This document shows positions 1-9,436 of a stretch of DNA of 64,000 nucleotides, piece by piece. Below the pieces are notes generated by a model that was not told the DNA's origin, did no database searches, and saw only the letters and a program-made list of their open reading frames with translations. A program made the position numbers and the translations under genes. This DNA comes from CAWIOX01 sp963837775. Lineage in GTDB: Bacteria; Pseudomonadota; Gammaproteobacteria; Burkholderiales; Burkholderiaceae_D. The stretch's first letter is position 1. Every line of letters starts with the position of its first letter. Location of the stretch: contig CAWIOX010000019.1 in assembly GCA_963837775.1 (NCBI GenBank), forward strand, positions 34,502 to 98,501, in the 5' to 3' direction.

Positions 1-599
1 AGCGCCAGGTGCAGCGACTCGGTGCTGCCGCTGGTGATGATGATGTCCTCCGGGCTGATATGGCAGCCGGTATCCAGCGCGCGGCGCGCAATTTGCGATT
101 TCAGTTCGGCGTAACCGGTGCCGGTCGGATAGTTGGTCAGGATTTCGGGCTGGCGGCGGCTGATGCTGGCGATCAGTTGTTGCAATTTGCGGGTTGGATA
201 GACTTGCGCCGGTCCGGTCGCGATATCCAGCCGCACCGCGCAAGTGGAGTTGGCGCCGGCCAATTCCATCACTTCAAAAATGGCATTGCTGGTGCTGCGG
301 CCATTGCGTGTGACGTTCTCGACGATTGGCGCGGCCACGGCGGCTACGGCGACCGGCTGCGTGCTGTTGACTTTGACGAAATAGCCGGACTTCGGCCGGG
401 CGTCGACCAGCGCGCAATTTTCCAGATAACGATAGGTTTGCAGTGCAGTCGACAAACTCACACTGTGCTGGGTCGACAGATGGCGCACCGATGGTAGACG
501 GTCGCCCGGCCGCAACATGCCCGCCTCGATGGCTTCGGCAATGTGCTGGGCAAGTTGCCGGTAGAGCGGCAGGCTGGTGGCTAGTACGGTGCTTTGCAT
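1..599 (-). CDS. MocR/PdxR-type GntR regulator fused to an aminotransferase domain (5' part only)
   Basis: Read on the minus strand from the ATG at 599, the protein begins MQSTVLATSLPLYRQLAQHI and runs open off the window edge for about 199 residues. Residues 1-70 form a GntR-type winged helix (AGMLRPGDRLPSVRHLS, then a short wing ending in SGYF). From about residue 115 the sequence becomes class-I aminotransferase-like, with YPTGTGYAELKSQIARR and ISPEDIIITSGSTES, which is the MocR architecture. MocR proteins bind PLP and usually control a divergent neighbour. The divergent gene here is the decayed benE-like transporter, so the original target may be lost. The rest of the gene lies outside the window. 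Confidence 0.88.
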   Translation of the reverse strand, partial: MQSTVLATSLPLYRQLAQHIAEAIEAGMLRPGDRLPSVRHLSTQHSVSLSTALQTYRYLENCALVDARPKSGYFVKVNSTQPVAVAAVAAPIVENVTRNGRSTSNAIFEVMELAGANSTCAVRLDIATGPAQVYPTRKLQQLIASISRRQPEILTNYPTGTGYAELKSQIARRALDTGCHISPEDIIITSGSTESLHLA

Positions 600-816
600 G
601 AGTGATTAATAAAGTGGCCGGGATGGATAGCGGAAAAGGGGAAAAGGCTTGCAACGCTTGAATCGCGCCCGAATCCATACAGATCCACCGCAAACGAAGC
701 ATAACAGATCGATAGGCATCTGTTCTGTATCGCATAACAAAACTGTCTGCTATGTCTGGGCGAATTGTATCCCGCTTCGTATGATTGAAGCTTCTTTTAC
801 GGTTTCCGGAGCGCGC

Positions 817-2109
817 ATGAAAAAGGATATTTCACTGTCGGCCATCATTGCCGGACTGATCGCGGTGATCATTTCTTATGCTGGTCCGCTGCTGATTGTG
901 TTTCAGGCGGCCAATGCGGCCCACTTGAATAGTGCAATGCTATCGTCGTGGATCTGGGCCATTTCGATCGGAAGCGGCGTCACCGGCATCATTCTGAGCC
1001 TGCGCTACCGGACCCCGGTCATCACCGCCTGGTCCACGCCCGGCGCGGCACTATTGGTAGCCAGCCTGCCGGGCGTGCCTTACCCGGAGGCGATCGGCGC
1101 CTTCATGTTTTCAGCATTGGTGAATTGCCTTGCTGGGCTGGAGCGGGCTGTTTGAAAAAATCATGCGCCACATTCCCAAGCCGATTGCAGCGGCGATGCT
1201 GGCCGGCATCTTGTTCCGCTTCGGCATCGAGGTCTTCACCTCGGTGCAGCATCAGTCGGCACTGGTGATTACCATGCTAGATGGCATACCTGTTTTTCAA
1301 GCGCATCACGCCGCGCTATGCGATCTTAAGCGTACTGCTAGTCGGCACCGGCCTGGCCGCCGAACCGGGCAGATTGCGTTCGACAGCGTACATGCCAGTT
1401 TGGCGGCACCGGTATTTACCTGGCCACAGTTTTCTGTGAGCACGAATCATCAGCGTCGGCTTTCCGCTGTCGCATCGTACGCATGAGCGGACAATATGTG
1501 CACGGCCTGGCGGTGTTGCGCAGCGCCGGCTACAACGACCCGGTGCCAGCGCAAACCATTGAGGTGACGCTGACCGGACTTGGCTCGATGCTTGCTGGCG
1601 CCGTTCGGCTCGCACGGCTTTAACCTGGCCGCGATCACCGCCGCCATCTGCACCGGACGCGAAGCGCATGAGGATTCGGGCAAACGCTATATTGCCGGGG
1701 TTGCCTGCGGTGTGTTTTACATTCTGGTCGGGGCCTTTGGCGCGACGCTGGCCGCCTTGTTTGCGGCGCTGCCGAAAGAATTAATTGCAACGATTGCCGG
1801 GCTGGCGTTGTTTGGCGCAATCATGAACGGCTTGACCGCGGCTATGGCCGATGACAAGCAGCGCGAGAGGCGTTGATCACCTTCCTGGTCACCGCGTCGA
1901 ATGTGACTCTGCTCGGTCTCGGCGCGGCGTTCTGGGGGCTGGTACTCGGGATACTCGCCAATGTTGTGCTGAACAGCCAGCTGGGCAACAAACTGCTGGA
2001 AAATTTACGGCGCAAACCAGCGAAATCGCCTGCTGTGCAAGCACCGGCGACAATCCGCCGTCCTGAACGGAGATACCGGCTTGAGGACATGCCCGTTACC
2101 TGGTCGTGA
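817..2109 (+). pseudogene. BenE-family benzoate/H+ symporter, degraded by multiple frameshifts
   Basis: Fragments in three frames align in order with the intact BenE protein at 46670-47842. They include TAWSTPGAALL near 1030, RHIPKPIAAAMLAGI near 1165, a weakened LAAPVFTWPQFS near 1400, NLAAITAAIC near 1625 and ALITFLVTAS near 1870. At least five frame changes are needed, and the middle (1290-1580) is poorly conserved. The first break at about 1133 is a CTG to CTTG insertion. BenE proteins are inner-membrane permeases of 10-12 helices for benzoate. Because the central part is diverged as well as shifted, this is probably a true pseudogene. The 817 ATG follows a weak ribosome site. Confidence 0.85.
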
Positions 2110-3088
2110 ATGACCAGGCCCGGTCCACCGGCAGGCCATCGACCTGCCCGATGAAGCGCACATCATAGGTAGTGGCCGGCGTCAGCGGCGCATATGGAAT
2201 GATGGCGGCGGTTGAGTAGTCGCTGTTCGGGTCGGTCGCCTGAGTCAAAAGACGCGCCGGCAAGGCGGTTCCGTTCTGGCTCACGGTGAAGGTCGAGACG
2301 CCGACGGTCGACGTGATGTTGGCGTGGACACTGATCGGATAACCGACATTCACCCCGCTGTATTGCACTTCCGGCAAGGGATCAGGCTCTTCGGTGCCGT
2401 GATCGAATGAGGTCGGTAGTTGCTGCTGGTTGGGATACGGGTAGACTGCCACCGTGCCCTTGCCACCCCCGCGCCAAAACCGTTGGTGGTGCCGAAATCG
2501 GTCGTGAAGTAGGTATAACCGCTCGCAACAGCTCGCTGCGCCCACGCCCGCATCGCGGAACATCGGCTCGAAAATCACGAAGCGGTGATAAATCGCGGTG
2601 ATCAAGGCTTCTGCCGCAGCAAATCCGGAAGCATCGCTCATGGCGGAAATCACTTCACCGCAGGCGTAAGGCGCTGATGAAGATGATAGCCGGCTCTCTG
2701 CATGCGCGACTCTGACGCGGGATAGATGATCCGGACAGCCTTCGCGCCCGGTGAAACCCGGTTTTAAAGGGTCTTGATCGTGTGTGATGACGTTGATTGA
2801 CGGCCTGATAACTGGAATGCCCCTGCGCGGCATTATCAATTTGCGGGCTTCTGGCAACAGCGGCCAGGCCCATCTGCTGGCGCCGGAAATTGAACCAGTT
2901 GAAACCATCGCTTGCGGTATTGCCGCTGAATTGCGGTGCGCCGGCTCCCGTGCCAGTTGCTGCGATGCCGCCGACGGCGCCGCGCTTACCGGACTGCTGT
3001 CGCCGCTACCGCCGCCGCATGCGGCAAGAATCAGGGACAGCGATGCGGCAGCAAGCAGCGTAAGGCAACGATTGGATTTGGTCATCAC
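2096..3088 (-). pseudogene. CAP/SCP-domain (YkwD-like) lipoprotein, internally frameshifted
   Basis: The start encodes a clear lipoprotein signal (LTLLAAASLSLILAAC, lipobox cysteine about residue 23) followed by a Gly/Ser linker. CAP-domain pieces occur in alternating frames: FNFRRQQMGLAAV and AAQGHSSYQAVN around 2810-2890 in one frame, then KPGFTGREGCPDHL, ALITAIYHRFVIFEPMFRDAGVG in the main frame, then GYTYFTTDFGTTNGFG around 2480-2530 in another, then YPYPNQQQLPTSFD back in the main frame. The C-terminus resembles an Ig-like fold. Start and stop are in the same frame, so the shifts compensate. An outer-membrane or periplasmic role is likely, but function is unknown. Confidence 0.75.
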
Positions 3089-3250
3089 AAGCGATCAGGA
3101 AAGAAAGTGCACGGAGAAATAACAATACGCCAATCTTAAAGCCTAATGGCGAGCGCCGTTTATGACCTCGTGTTTTACATTCAGTTGCATATGATTTGCA
3201 TCAAACTTGCGTAATTCAGCATGACGCCCGATTGCGCAGGCGCGGAGAAA

Positions 3251-3568
3251 TCAGCTTACGCGAATTTGTTGAGCATTTCCGACAGGTGCAGCGCACGCTC
3301 GGCCGCTTCTTCCGGTGCTGCTCGCGCCGGCGGTGTGGGTGACCATCGAGCTGGTCAGCAGGGTCACGAATGAGCGATCCAGCGCCTTGCGGGCGGCGGC
3401 CATCTGTTGCGCCACGCCATCGCAATCGGCCGGCACCGCTGCCTTGGCCAGCAATTTCTGCACCCCGCGCAACTGCCCTTCGATACGCGCCAGACGATGC
3501 AGCAGGTCTTTCTTCTGGAGCTCGGTCAGGGCCGTGCCGCTGATGATTTTAAGAGGGGTATCGCTCAT
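3251..3568 (-). CDS. CsoR/RcnR/FrmR-family metal- or formaldehyde-sensing repressor
   Basis: An all-helical DUF156 repressor of about 104 residues. LLHRLARIEGQLRGVQKLL is the characteristic first helix, followed by the sensor cysteine in PADCDGVAQQM and the helix AAARKALDRSFVTLL with a TH pair. The last 22 residues look out of frame: one base removed near 3330 restores PEEAAERALHLSEMLNKFA with a stop at 3256, a normal family C-terminus. Members de-repress efflux or detoxification genes on binding Cu, Ni or formaldehyde. No such target is adjacent, so ligand and target are open. A matching inverted repeat lies upstream at 3609-3624, suggesting autoregulation. Confidence 0.82.
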   Translation of the reverse strand: MSDTPLKIISGTALTELQKKDLLHRLARIEGQLRGVQKLLAKAAVPADCDGVAQQMAAARKALDRSFVTLLTSSMVTHTAGASSTGRSGRACAAPVGNAQQIRVS

Positions 3569-3608
3569 AATCGTTCTCCTGTCGCAAGTAATCCGGTGAT
3601 AAAAAATA

Positions 3609-3624
3609 ATACTATACGGAGTAT
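3609..3624. promoter_or_regulatory. Candidate CsoR/FrmR operator
   Basis: ATACTATACGGAGTAT is an inverted repeat (ATACT/AGTAT, 6-bp spacer) 41 bp upstream of the repressor start. DUF156-family operators commonly begin ATACTATA and end GTAT around a GC centre, so this is a plausible autoregulatory site. Confidence 0.5.
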
Positions 3625-3658
3625 CCTAGCATTATTCATCCGGTGCGTCACGCTGTCA

Positions 3659-5107
3659 TTACGCGCCCAACGCGGCCGGAAACCGCACCACAACCCGCAA
3701 GCCGCGGCCATGCTCGCCGTCCAGCAGGACCAGCTCCGCACCATGCAATGCGGCAATGTCGCGCACGATGGCCAGACCCAGGCCGGCGCCGCCCGGATTG
3801 CTGTCGAGCGCAGTGGGCGAGCGGTAAAACGGCGCAAACACCCGGCTGCGTTCGGTGGCCGGAATGCCGACGCCGCTATCGGCCACTTCCAGCGTCGGGC
3901 ATGCGCCGGTACTGACGCGCAGTACGACCCGGCCGCCGGGCGGCGTGTAGCGGATCGCGTTATCGACCAGGTTGACCATCATTTCATGCAATAGCAGCGC
4001 ATTGCCGTGCACCGTCGCATCGTGCTCGCCTTCCAGCGACAGGTCGATCTGTTTCCTGAATGCCGCCGGCGCCAGTTCCAGTCCGACCTGGCGCGCGCCC
4101 TGCAGCAGCGAAACGTCCGCCATCTGCCCGTCCTCCGCGCCATGTTCGGCGCGCGCCAGCGTCAGCAGCCGGTTCGCCAGATGGACCGCGGAATCGGTGG
4201 TGGCAGCGATGCTGGCCACGATGTCGCGCAGCGCCTGCGGATCATTTTCCCGCAATGCCAGTTCGGCTTGCGTCTTGAGTACCGTCAATGGCGTGCGCAG
4301 CTGATGCGAGGCATCGGCGATGAAGCGGCGCTGGCCGCTGATCAGGGTCTGCAGGCGCGCCATGTAACCGTTCATCGCGATGATCAGGGGCCGCACCTCC
4401 TTGTGCACCAGCGCCGGATCGAAGTCCGACAAATCGGTCGGTGCGCGTTCCGCCACCGCGCCTTTGAGCAGCATCAGCGGTCGCAGCACGAAGCGCACCG
4501 CAATCCATACCAGCAGCGCAACTGCCAGCACCAGACCGGCCTGGCGCCATAAGGTATCGAACAGGATCTTGCGCGACAGGCCGCGGCGCGCACCCAGCGT
4601 CTCGCCGACCTGGATCAGCGCAATGCCGCGCATCGTATCGTCATACACCGGCTGCAGCAGCGCGGCAATGCGTATCGGCTCGCCGTGGTAGTTCGCATGA
4701 TAAAAGCGCACCAGCGCCGGATATATTTGCGAGCGCGGCACATCGGACGGCACCGCCGGCAAGTCCTCGTAGCCGGACACATATTCGCCATGGATGCCGG
4801 ACACCTTGTAATAAATCCGCCCCAGCGTGTCGGTCTCGAAGCTGTCGAGCGCAACGTAAGGGACATCGGCCACCACCTTGCCATTGACGATCGACACCCG
4901 TTCGGCCAGCGCCCGGGTCGACGCCAGCAGCGAGCGGTCGTAGGCCAGGTCGGCGGCATCCAGCGCATTGTTGTAGACCGACACTGCATTGAGCGCGACC
5001 ATGACCAGCAGCGGAATCAGCAGCCAGCGCAATAATTGCCCGCGCAGGCTGCCTAGCGCCTTGCCGGTAGCGGCGATATCCGGCGCGGCCTGGTCAGCCG
5101 CTGTCAT
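3659..5107 (-). CDS. TctE-like sensor histidine kinase
   Basis: A 482-residue inner-membrane kinase. A first transmembrane helix (about 28-44) and a second (about 190-209) flank a periplasmic sensor of the 2CSK/TctE type. HAMP (210-258) is followed by the HisKA box ASHQLRTPLTVLK with phospho-acceptor H268, then N (DNAIRYTPPGG) and G boxes (GVGIPA, GGAGLGLAIV) of the ATPase domain. Its start overlaps the stop of the response regulator by 4 bp (ATGA), so the pair is translationally coupled. TctE-type kinases sense carboxylates and control porin and carrier genes. The divergent porin/Bug/ABC cluster is the likely target. Confidence 0.93.
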   Translation of the reverse strand: MTAADQAAPDIAATGKALGSLRGQLLRWLLIPLLVMVALNAVSVYNNALDAADLAYDRSLLASTRALAERVSIVNGKVVADVPYVALDSFETDTLGRIYYKVSGIHGEYVSGYEDLPAVPSDVPRSQIYPALVRFYHANYHGEPIRIAALLQPVYDDTMRGIALIQVGETLGARRGLSRKILFDTLWRQAGLVLAVALLVWIAVRFVLRPLMLLKGAVAERAPTDLSDFDPALVHKEVRPLIIAMNGYMARLQTLISGQRRFIADASHQLRTPLTVLKTQAELALRENDPQALRDIVASIAATTDSAVHLANRLLTLARAEHGAEDGQMADVSLLQGARQVGLELAPAAFRKQIDLSLEGEHDATVHGNALLLHEMMVNLVDNAIRYTPPGGRVVLRVSTGACPTLEVADSGVGIPATERSRVFAPFYRSPTALDSNPGGAGLGLAIVRDIAALHGAELVLLDGEHGRGLRVVVRFPAALGA

Positions 5108-5796
5108 TTTTGGTCTTTGGCGGCCAGCAGGTAGCCGATGCCGCGCAGCGTGGTGATGGCGGCGGCGCCGGTCGGCACGCTCTCCAGTTTCTTGCGCAGC
5201 CGGTGGATGTAAATTTCGATCGCATCGAGGTTGACGTCGTCGTCCAGTTTGAACACTTCATCGAACAGCTTCTCTTTCGGCACCGCCCGCCCGACGCGGG
5301 TGATCAGCACTTCCAGCACCGCATGTTCGCGCGGGGTCAGCGCCAACGGTGCGCCGCCATAGGAAAACATGCGCGTGACGGTGTCGAACTGCAGGCTGGC
5401 GCACACATGCACCACCGCTTCGTTGCCCTGGCTGCGGCGCAGCAGCGCCTTGACCCGCGCTTCCAGCTCCGCCAGTTCGAACGGTTTGGCCAGGTAATCG
5501 TCGGCGCCCAGGTTCAGCCCCTGCACCCGCTCGTTCAGGCCGCCGCGGGCGGTCAGGATCAGCACCGGCGTCTTGCCGCGCGCCCCGCCTCTGGCGCGCA
5601 GCCGTTTCAGCACATCCAGTCCGTCCAATTTCGGCAGCGTCAGGTCGAGGATCACCAGCCCGTAATCCTGGGTATGCAGCAGCGCGTCGGCATCGGCGCC
5701 GTTCAGCGCGCATTCGACCGACAGGTGCGCGTCGCGCAGCGCTTTGGCCAGCCAGCGGGAAAGTTCAATATGGTCTTCGACGAGTAATAGGCGCAT
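5104..5796 (-). CDS. TctD-like OmpR-family response regulator
   Basis: 230 residues. The receiver domain (1-120) has the acidic pair in VEDH, phospho-acceptor D51 in LVILDLTLPKLDG and the switch lysine in DDYLAKPF. The C-terminal OmpR-type winged helix (about 130-225) includes LTPREHAVLEVL and IYIHRLRKKL. It is the first gene of a two-gene operon with the kinase. It is transcribed divergently from the porin, with 177 bp between them where its sites would be expected. Confidence 0.94.
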   Translation of the reverse strand: MRLLLVEDHIELSRWLAKALRDAHLSVECALNGADADALLHTQDYGLVILDLTLPKLDGLDVLKRLRARGGARGKTPVLILTARGGLNERVQGLNLGADDYLAKPFELAELEARVKALLRRSQGNEAVVHVCASLQFDTVTRMFSYGGAPLALTPREHAVLEVLITRVGRAVPKEKLFDEVFKLDDDVNLDAIEIYIHRLRKKLESVPTGAAAITTLRGIGYLLAAKDQK

Positions 5797-5973
5797 GGTT
5801 TCTCATATTACATGGTGTCCCATATTGCTGTCAGTCGGAGCGGTTCAACAAGCCGCAGCCGGAAATGCCAAGTTGATTAATGTCAACTGAAAGCGGATTG
5901 AAAGCTTGCACCCGCATCCTGTGCAGCGCGACTGAACAATCAGCTCGCTTCAATAATTTCAGGAGACAATGTA

Positions 5974-6951
5974 ATGAAAAAAACACTACTCGCCACGCTG
6001 CTGCTGGGGGCTTTCAGCGCCACCGCATCGGCCCAGACCAACGTCACCGTCTACGGCCTGCTGGATGTCGGCATCACGTCGGAAAGCGGCGCTCCGGGCG
6101 GCTCGAAGGTCACGCTGGGCAGCGGCATCCAGTCCGGTTCACGGCTGGGCTTCAAGGGCAGCGAAGATCTGGGCGGCGGCCTGACGGCGATTTTCACGCT
6201 GGAAAACGGCTTCAATCCGGATGACGGCACGCAGGGCCAGGGCCGCCTGTTCGGGCGTCAGGCGTTTGTCGGCCTGCAGGGCGGCTTCGGCACGGTCACC
6301 GCCGGGCGCCAGTATGCGCCGCTGTGGTCGGCCATCGACAGCCTCGATCCGGTCGACGGGATTGCCGGCGGTTCCCACAACCTGATGCGCAGGGATGTGC
6401 GCACCGACAACACCATCAAGTACGCGTCGCCCAAGCTGAACGGCGTCTCCGGCGAACTGGCATACAGTTTTGGCGAAGTCGCCGGCAATAGCGCCGCCAG
6501 CCGCATCCTGGGTGGCGCACTGGCGTATGCGAACGGCCCGCTGGTGCTGAAACTGGCGCACCAGAACAAGAATAACGCGACCGACACCGACAGCAGCAAG
6601 AGCACCTACCTGGGCGGCAGCTACGATTTCGGCATGGTCAAGGCGCTGCTCGGCTATGAAGTCAACAAGGGTGTCGGCGCAATCGACGACAAGGTTGCGG
6701 TCGTCGGTGCAGTAGTACCGTTCGGCGCCAGCACCGTGATGCTTTCCTACACCAGGAAGGACGACAAATCGGCCGCCAACGACGATGCCAAGCAGGTCGC
6801 TCTGGCCTACACCTATGCGCTCTCCAAGCGCACCAATCTGTATTCGTCGTATACCCGCATCAATAACGAGAACACGCTGGTTTCCCGCACCAGAACCGGC
6901 GACGGCAGCGGCGACCGCGAGTTCAATGTCGGCATCCGCCACAAGTTCTGA
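5974..6951 (+). CDS. Gram-negative general porin
   Basis: 325 residues with a signal peptide (MKKTLLATLLLGAFSATASAQ) and the betaproteobacterial porin start TNVTVYGLLDVGI. Further porin hallmarks are GSRLGFKGSEDLGGGLTAIF, the loop LFGRQAFVGLQGGFGTVTAGRQY and the terminal beta strand ending in phenylalanine (FNVGIRHKF). It forms a trimeric outer-membrane channel. AGGAGA lies 7 bases before the ATG. Lying between the TctDE-like regulator pair and the Bug and ABC importer genes, it is likely the outer-membrane entry for the same solute. Confidence 0.95.
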   Translation: MKKTLLATLLLGAFSATASAQTNVTVYGLLDVGITSESGAPGGSKVTLGSGIQSGSRLGFKGSEDLGGGLTAIFTLENGFNPDDGTQGQGRLFGRQAFVGLQGGFGTVTAGRQYAPLWSAIDSLDPVDGIAGGSHNLMRRDVRTDNTIKYASPKLNGVSGELAYSFGEVAGNSAASRILGGALAYANGPLVLKLAHQNKNNATDTDSSKSTYLGGSYDFGMVKALLGYEVNKGVGAIDDKVAVVGAVVPFGASTVMLSYTRKDDKSAANDDAKQVALAYTYALSKRTNLYSSYTRINNENTLVSRTRTGDGSGDREFNVGIRHKF

Positions 6952-6970
6952 TCGCTCAGGCTGCTGACGG

Positions 6971-6996
6971 CGGCAGGCATCCGCGGGTGCCTGCCG
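6971..6996 (+). terminator. Hairpin after the porin gene
   Basis: A perfect 9-bp stem (GGCAGGCA paired with TGCCTGCC plus one C-G) sits 20 bp after the porin stop. There is no clear T-tract, so it could be a transcript-stabilising hairpin or an attenuator before the Bug gene. Confidence 0.5.
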
Positions 6997-7096
6997 GCTG
7001 ATTGCCACAGCCATTTTCTGGCTCACTACAAAATTTTTACAATCTGCGCATAATCGGGTTCAGACGAAAGCTAAATGAAAGTTTGAGGCAGCTAAG

Positions 7097-8143
7097 ATGG
7101 GTTCCATAGTCCTTGATCCTGTTAATCGCTTAACGACGCTAAAAATGTTCCGTGCCATGACCAACAGCATCAAACCAATGCGCAGCCTGCTGGCAGCCGG
7201 CTTGCTGGCGGCGTGCGCCACTGCGCTGGCTGCGCCGCAGTGCATCGTGCCGGCCAAACCGGGCGGCGGCATGGACCTGACCTGCAAGCTGGCGCAACAG
7301 GGGCTGACCCGTGCCGGCGGCAGCAATGAAGCGCCGTTGCACATCAGTTATCTGCCCGGCGGGATTGGCGCGGTAGCGTGGAATTCGGTGGTGTCGCAAA
7401 AGCGCGGCGAGGCCGATACGCTGGTGGCGTTCTCGGGCGGCTCGCTGCTGAACCTGGCCGAAGGCAAGTACGGCCGGGCCTCGGCGGCAGACGTGCGCTG
7501 GGTCGCGGCGCTCGGCACCGACTACGGGATGATTGCGGTGCGCAGGGATTCGCCCTACAAGACCCTGCGCGACCTGGTTGCCGCCTGGAAGAAGAATCCG
7601 ACGCAAGTCACGATCGGCGCCGGCGGCACCATCGGCAGCCAGGACTGGCTGAAGGTAGCCCAGATCGCCAGGCAGGGCGGCGTCGATATCAGGGACCTGC
7701 GCTTCGTCGCGCTGGAGGGCGGCGGCGAAGCATTCACCGCATTGCTGGCCGGTCACGTGCAGGCGGTATCGGGCGATGTGTCGGAAGCGATGCTGCATGC
7801 GGGCGTGGACAAGAAGAATCCGGAAATCCGGGTGCTGGCGGTGCTGTCGGATGCCCGCCTGCCGGGCGTGCTGGCCAATGTGCCGACCGCGCGCGAGCAG
7901 GGTTTCGACGTGACCTGGCCGATCATCCGCGGCCTGTACATGGGTTCGCATGCGTCCGATGCGGATTACCGCAAATGGGTCGCGCGCTTTGCGCAGGCGA
8001 TGGCCGCGCCCGATTTCGATCGCCTGCGCACCGAACATGGGCTGTATCCGTTCGCGATGACGGGCGATGCGCTCACCAGCTACATCAACAAGACCGTCGA
8101 CAACTACGGCAAGCAGGCCAAAGAACTGGGGCTGGTCCGATAA
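7097..8143 (+). CDS. Bug/TctC-family tripartite tricarboxylate transporter substrate-binding protein
   Basis: A periplasmic binding protein of the Bug (TctC) fold. Diagnostic features are IVPAKPGGGMDLTCKLAQQGL after the signal peptide, VTIGAGGTIGSQDWL, and YMGSHASDADYRKWV near the end. The hydrophobic signal is PMRSLLAAGLLAACATALA. The ATG at 7097 has GAGG 8 bases upstream; the ATG at 7157 would give a more usual signal peptide length but lacks a ribosome site. Bug proteins bind carboxylates and other small anions. No TctA/TctB membrane partners are present, and the next genes encode a complete ABC importer, an unusual pairing. Confidence 0.9.
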   Translation: MGSIVLDPVNRLTTLKMFRAMTNSIKPMRSLLAAGLLAACATALAAPQCIVPAKPGGGMDLTCKLAQQGLTRAGGSNEAPLHISYLPGGIGAVAWNSVVSQKRGEADTLVAFSGGSLLNLAEGKYGRASAADVRWVAALGTDYGMIAVRRDSPYKTLRDLVAAWKKNPTQVTIGAGGTIGSQDWLKVAQIARQGGVDIRDLRFVALEGGGEAFTALLAGHVQAVSGDVSEAMLHAGVDKKNPEIRVLAVLSDARLPGVLANVPTAREQGFDVTWPIIRGLYMGSHASDADYRKWVARFAQAMAAPDFDRLRTEHGLYPFAMTGDALTSYINKTVDNYGKQAKELGLVR

Positions 8144-8213
8144 ACAAGCCAAGCAGCAAGCAGCAGGAAGTACCGCAGCACCACTATTTCAATAACTAGA
8201 AGGAGACCACACC

Positions 8214-9311
8214 ATGTTTTCAAAAAATCGTATCGCAGCCGCCATCGGCGCACTCGCCGCCAGCGCCACCATCGGCGCACTGGCGCAGGCCCCGGCCGGC
8301 TATCCGGCCGATTACGGCAAGATCGTCGATGCCGCCAAGAAAGAAGGCAAGCTGGTGATTTACGGCGCCACCGACAGCAAGGCCACCGCGCCGCTGATCA
8401 AGGATTTCAACGCGCTGTATCCGGGCATCACGATCGAATACAACGACATGAATTCGACCGAAGTCTACAACCGCTACATCTCCGAAGTGGCCGCCGGCGG
8501 CACCACCGCCGACCTGCTGTGGTCGTCGGCGATGGACCTGCAGATGCGGCTGGCGTCCGACGGCTATGCGCTGCCCTACAAATCGGTCGAAGCCAGCAAG
8601 GTGCCGGGCTGGGCGATCTGGAACGACATGGCCTACGGCACCACCTTCGAGCCGGCCGCGATCGTCTACAACAAGCGCCTGCTCGATCCCAAGGAAGTGC
8701 CGGCCACCCATGCCGACTTCGCCAAGCTGATCACCAAGGAAAAATTCAAGGACAAGGTCACCACCTACGACATCGAAAAATCCGGCGTCGGCTTCATGTT
8801 CATGACCCAGGATTCGCGCAACTACGCTGATTTTGCCGGGCTGGAAAATGCGTTCGGCGCGGCCAAGGTGCGGGTCCAGTCGTCGACCGGCACCATGCTC
8901 GAGCGCATCTCGTCCGGCGAAAACCTGATCGGCTACAACGTGCTCGGTTCGTATGCGCTGGTGCGCGCCAAGACCGATCCGTCGCTCGGGGTCGTGCTGC
9001 CCAAGGATTACACGCTGATCCTGTCGCGCGTGCTGTTCATCAGCAAGAGCTCCACCCATGTGAATGCGGCCAAGCTGTGGCTCGACTACATGCTGTCGCA
9101 GCGCGGCCAGACCATCATCGCCAACGACTCGAAACTGTACGCGATCCGGGCCGACGTCAAGGGTGAAACCACCTCGGCCGACCTGATCAAGCAGATCGGC
9201 GCGGCCAACCTGAAGCCGATGCCGGTCAGCCCGATGCTGCTGCAATTCCTCGGACCGAAAAAACGCCTGGATTTCCTGAAGCAGTGGAAAGAGAGCGCCG
9301 GCAAGAAGTAA
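8214..9311 (+). CDS. ABC transporter periplasmic binding protein, Fe3+/AfuA-FutA-type
   Basis: 365 residues with a signal peptide (AAAIGALAASATIGALAQ) and a type II periplasmic binding fold. Key parts are AKKEGKLVIYGATDS at the start of the mature protein, NALYPGITIEYNDMNSTEVYNRYISE, and LLWSSAMDLQMRLASDG. AAGGAG lies 11 bases upstream of the ATG. It begins a three-gene importer (binding protein, double permease, ATPase). Proteins of this family carry ferric iron, phosphonates or sugar phosphates. The conserved iron-binding tyrosine pair is not evident, so an organic anion is at least as likely as iron. Confidence 0.9.
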   Translation: MFSKNRIAAAIGALAASATIGALAQAPAGYPADYGKIVDAAKKEGKLVIYGATDSKATAPLIKDFNALYPGITIEYNDMNSTEVYNRYISEVAAGGTTADLLWSSAMDLQMRLASDGYALPYKSVEASKVPGWAIWNDMAYGTTFEPAAIVYNKRLLDPKEVPATHADFAKLITKEKFKDKVTTYDIEKSGVGFMFMTQDSRNYADFAGLENAFGAAKVRVQSSTGTMLERISSGENLIGYNVLGSYALVRAKTDPSLGVVLPKDYTLILSRVLFISKSSTHVNAAKLWLDYMLSQRGQTIIANDSKLYAIRADVKGETTSADLIKQIGAANLKPMPVSPMLLQFLGPKKRLDFLKQWKESAGKK

Positions 9312-9436
9312 TGCCGGTGCGCTGCGCTGTCGCGTCAAGCGCACAGCGCAGCGCCGCCCGAAAGCTTTAAGACTGGCAACCAGTTTGCCGCGTGCCGACG
9401 CTATCGGCACGTCCCCTCCATTCATCGGACACTGTG

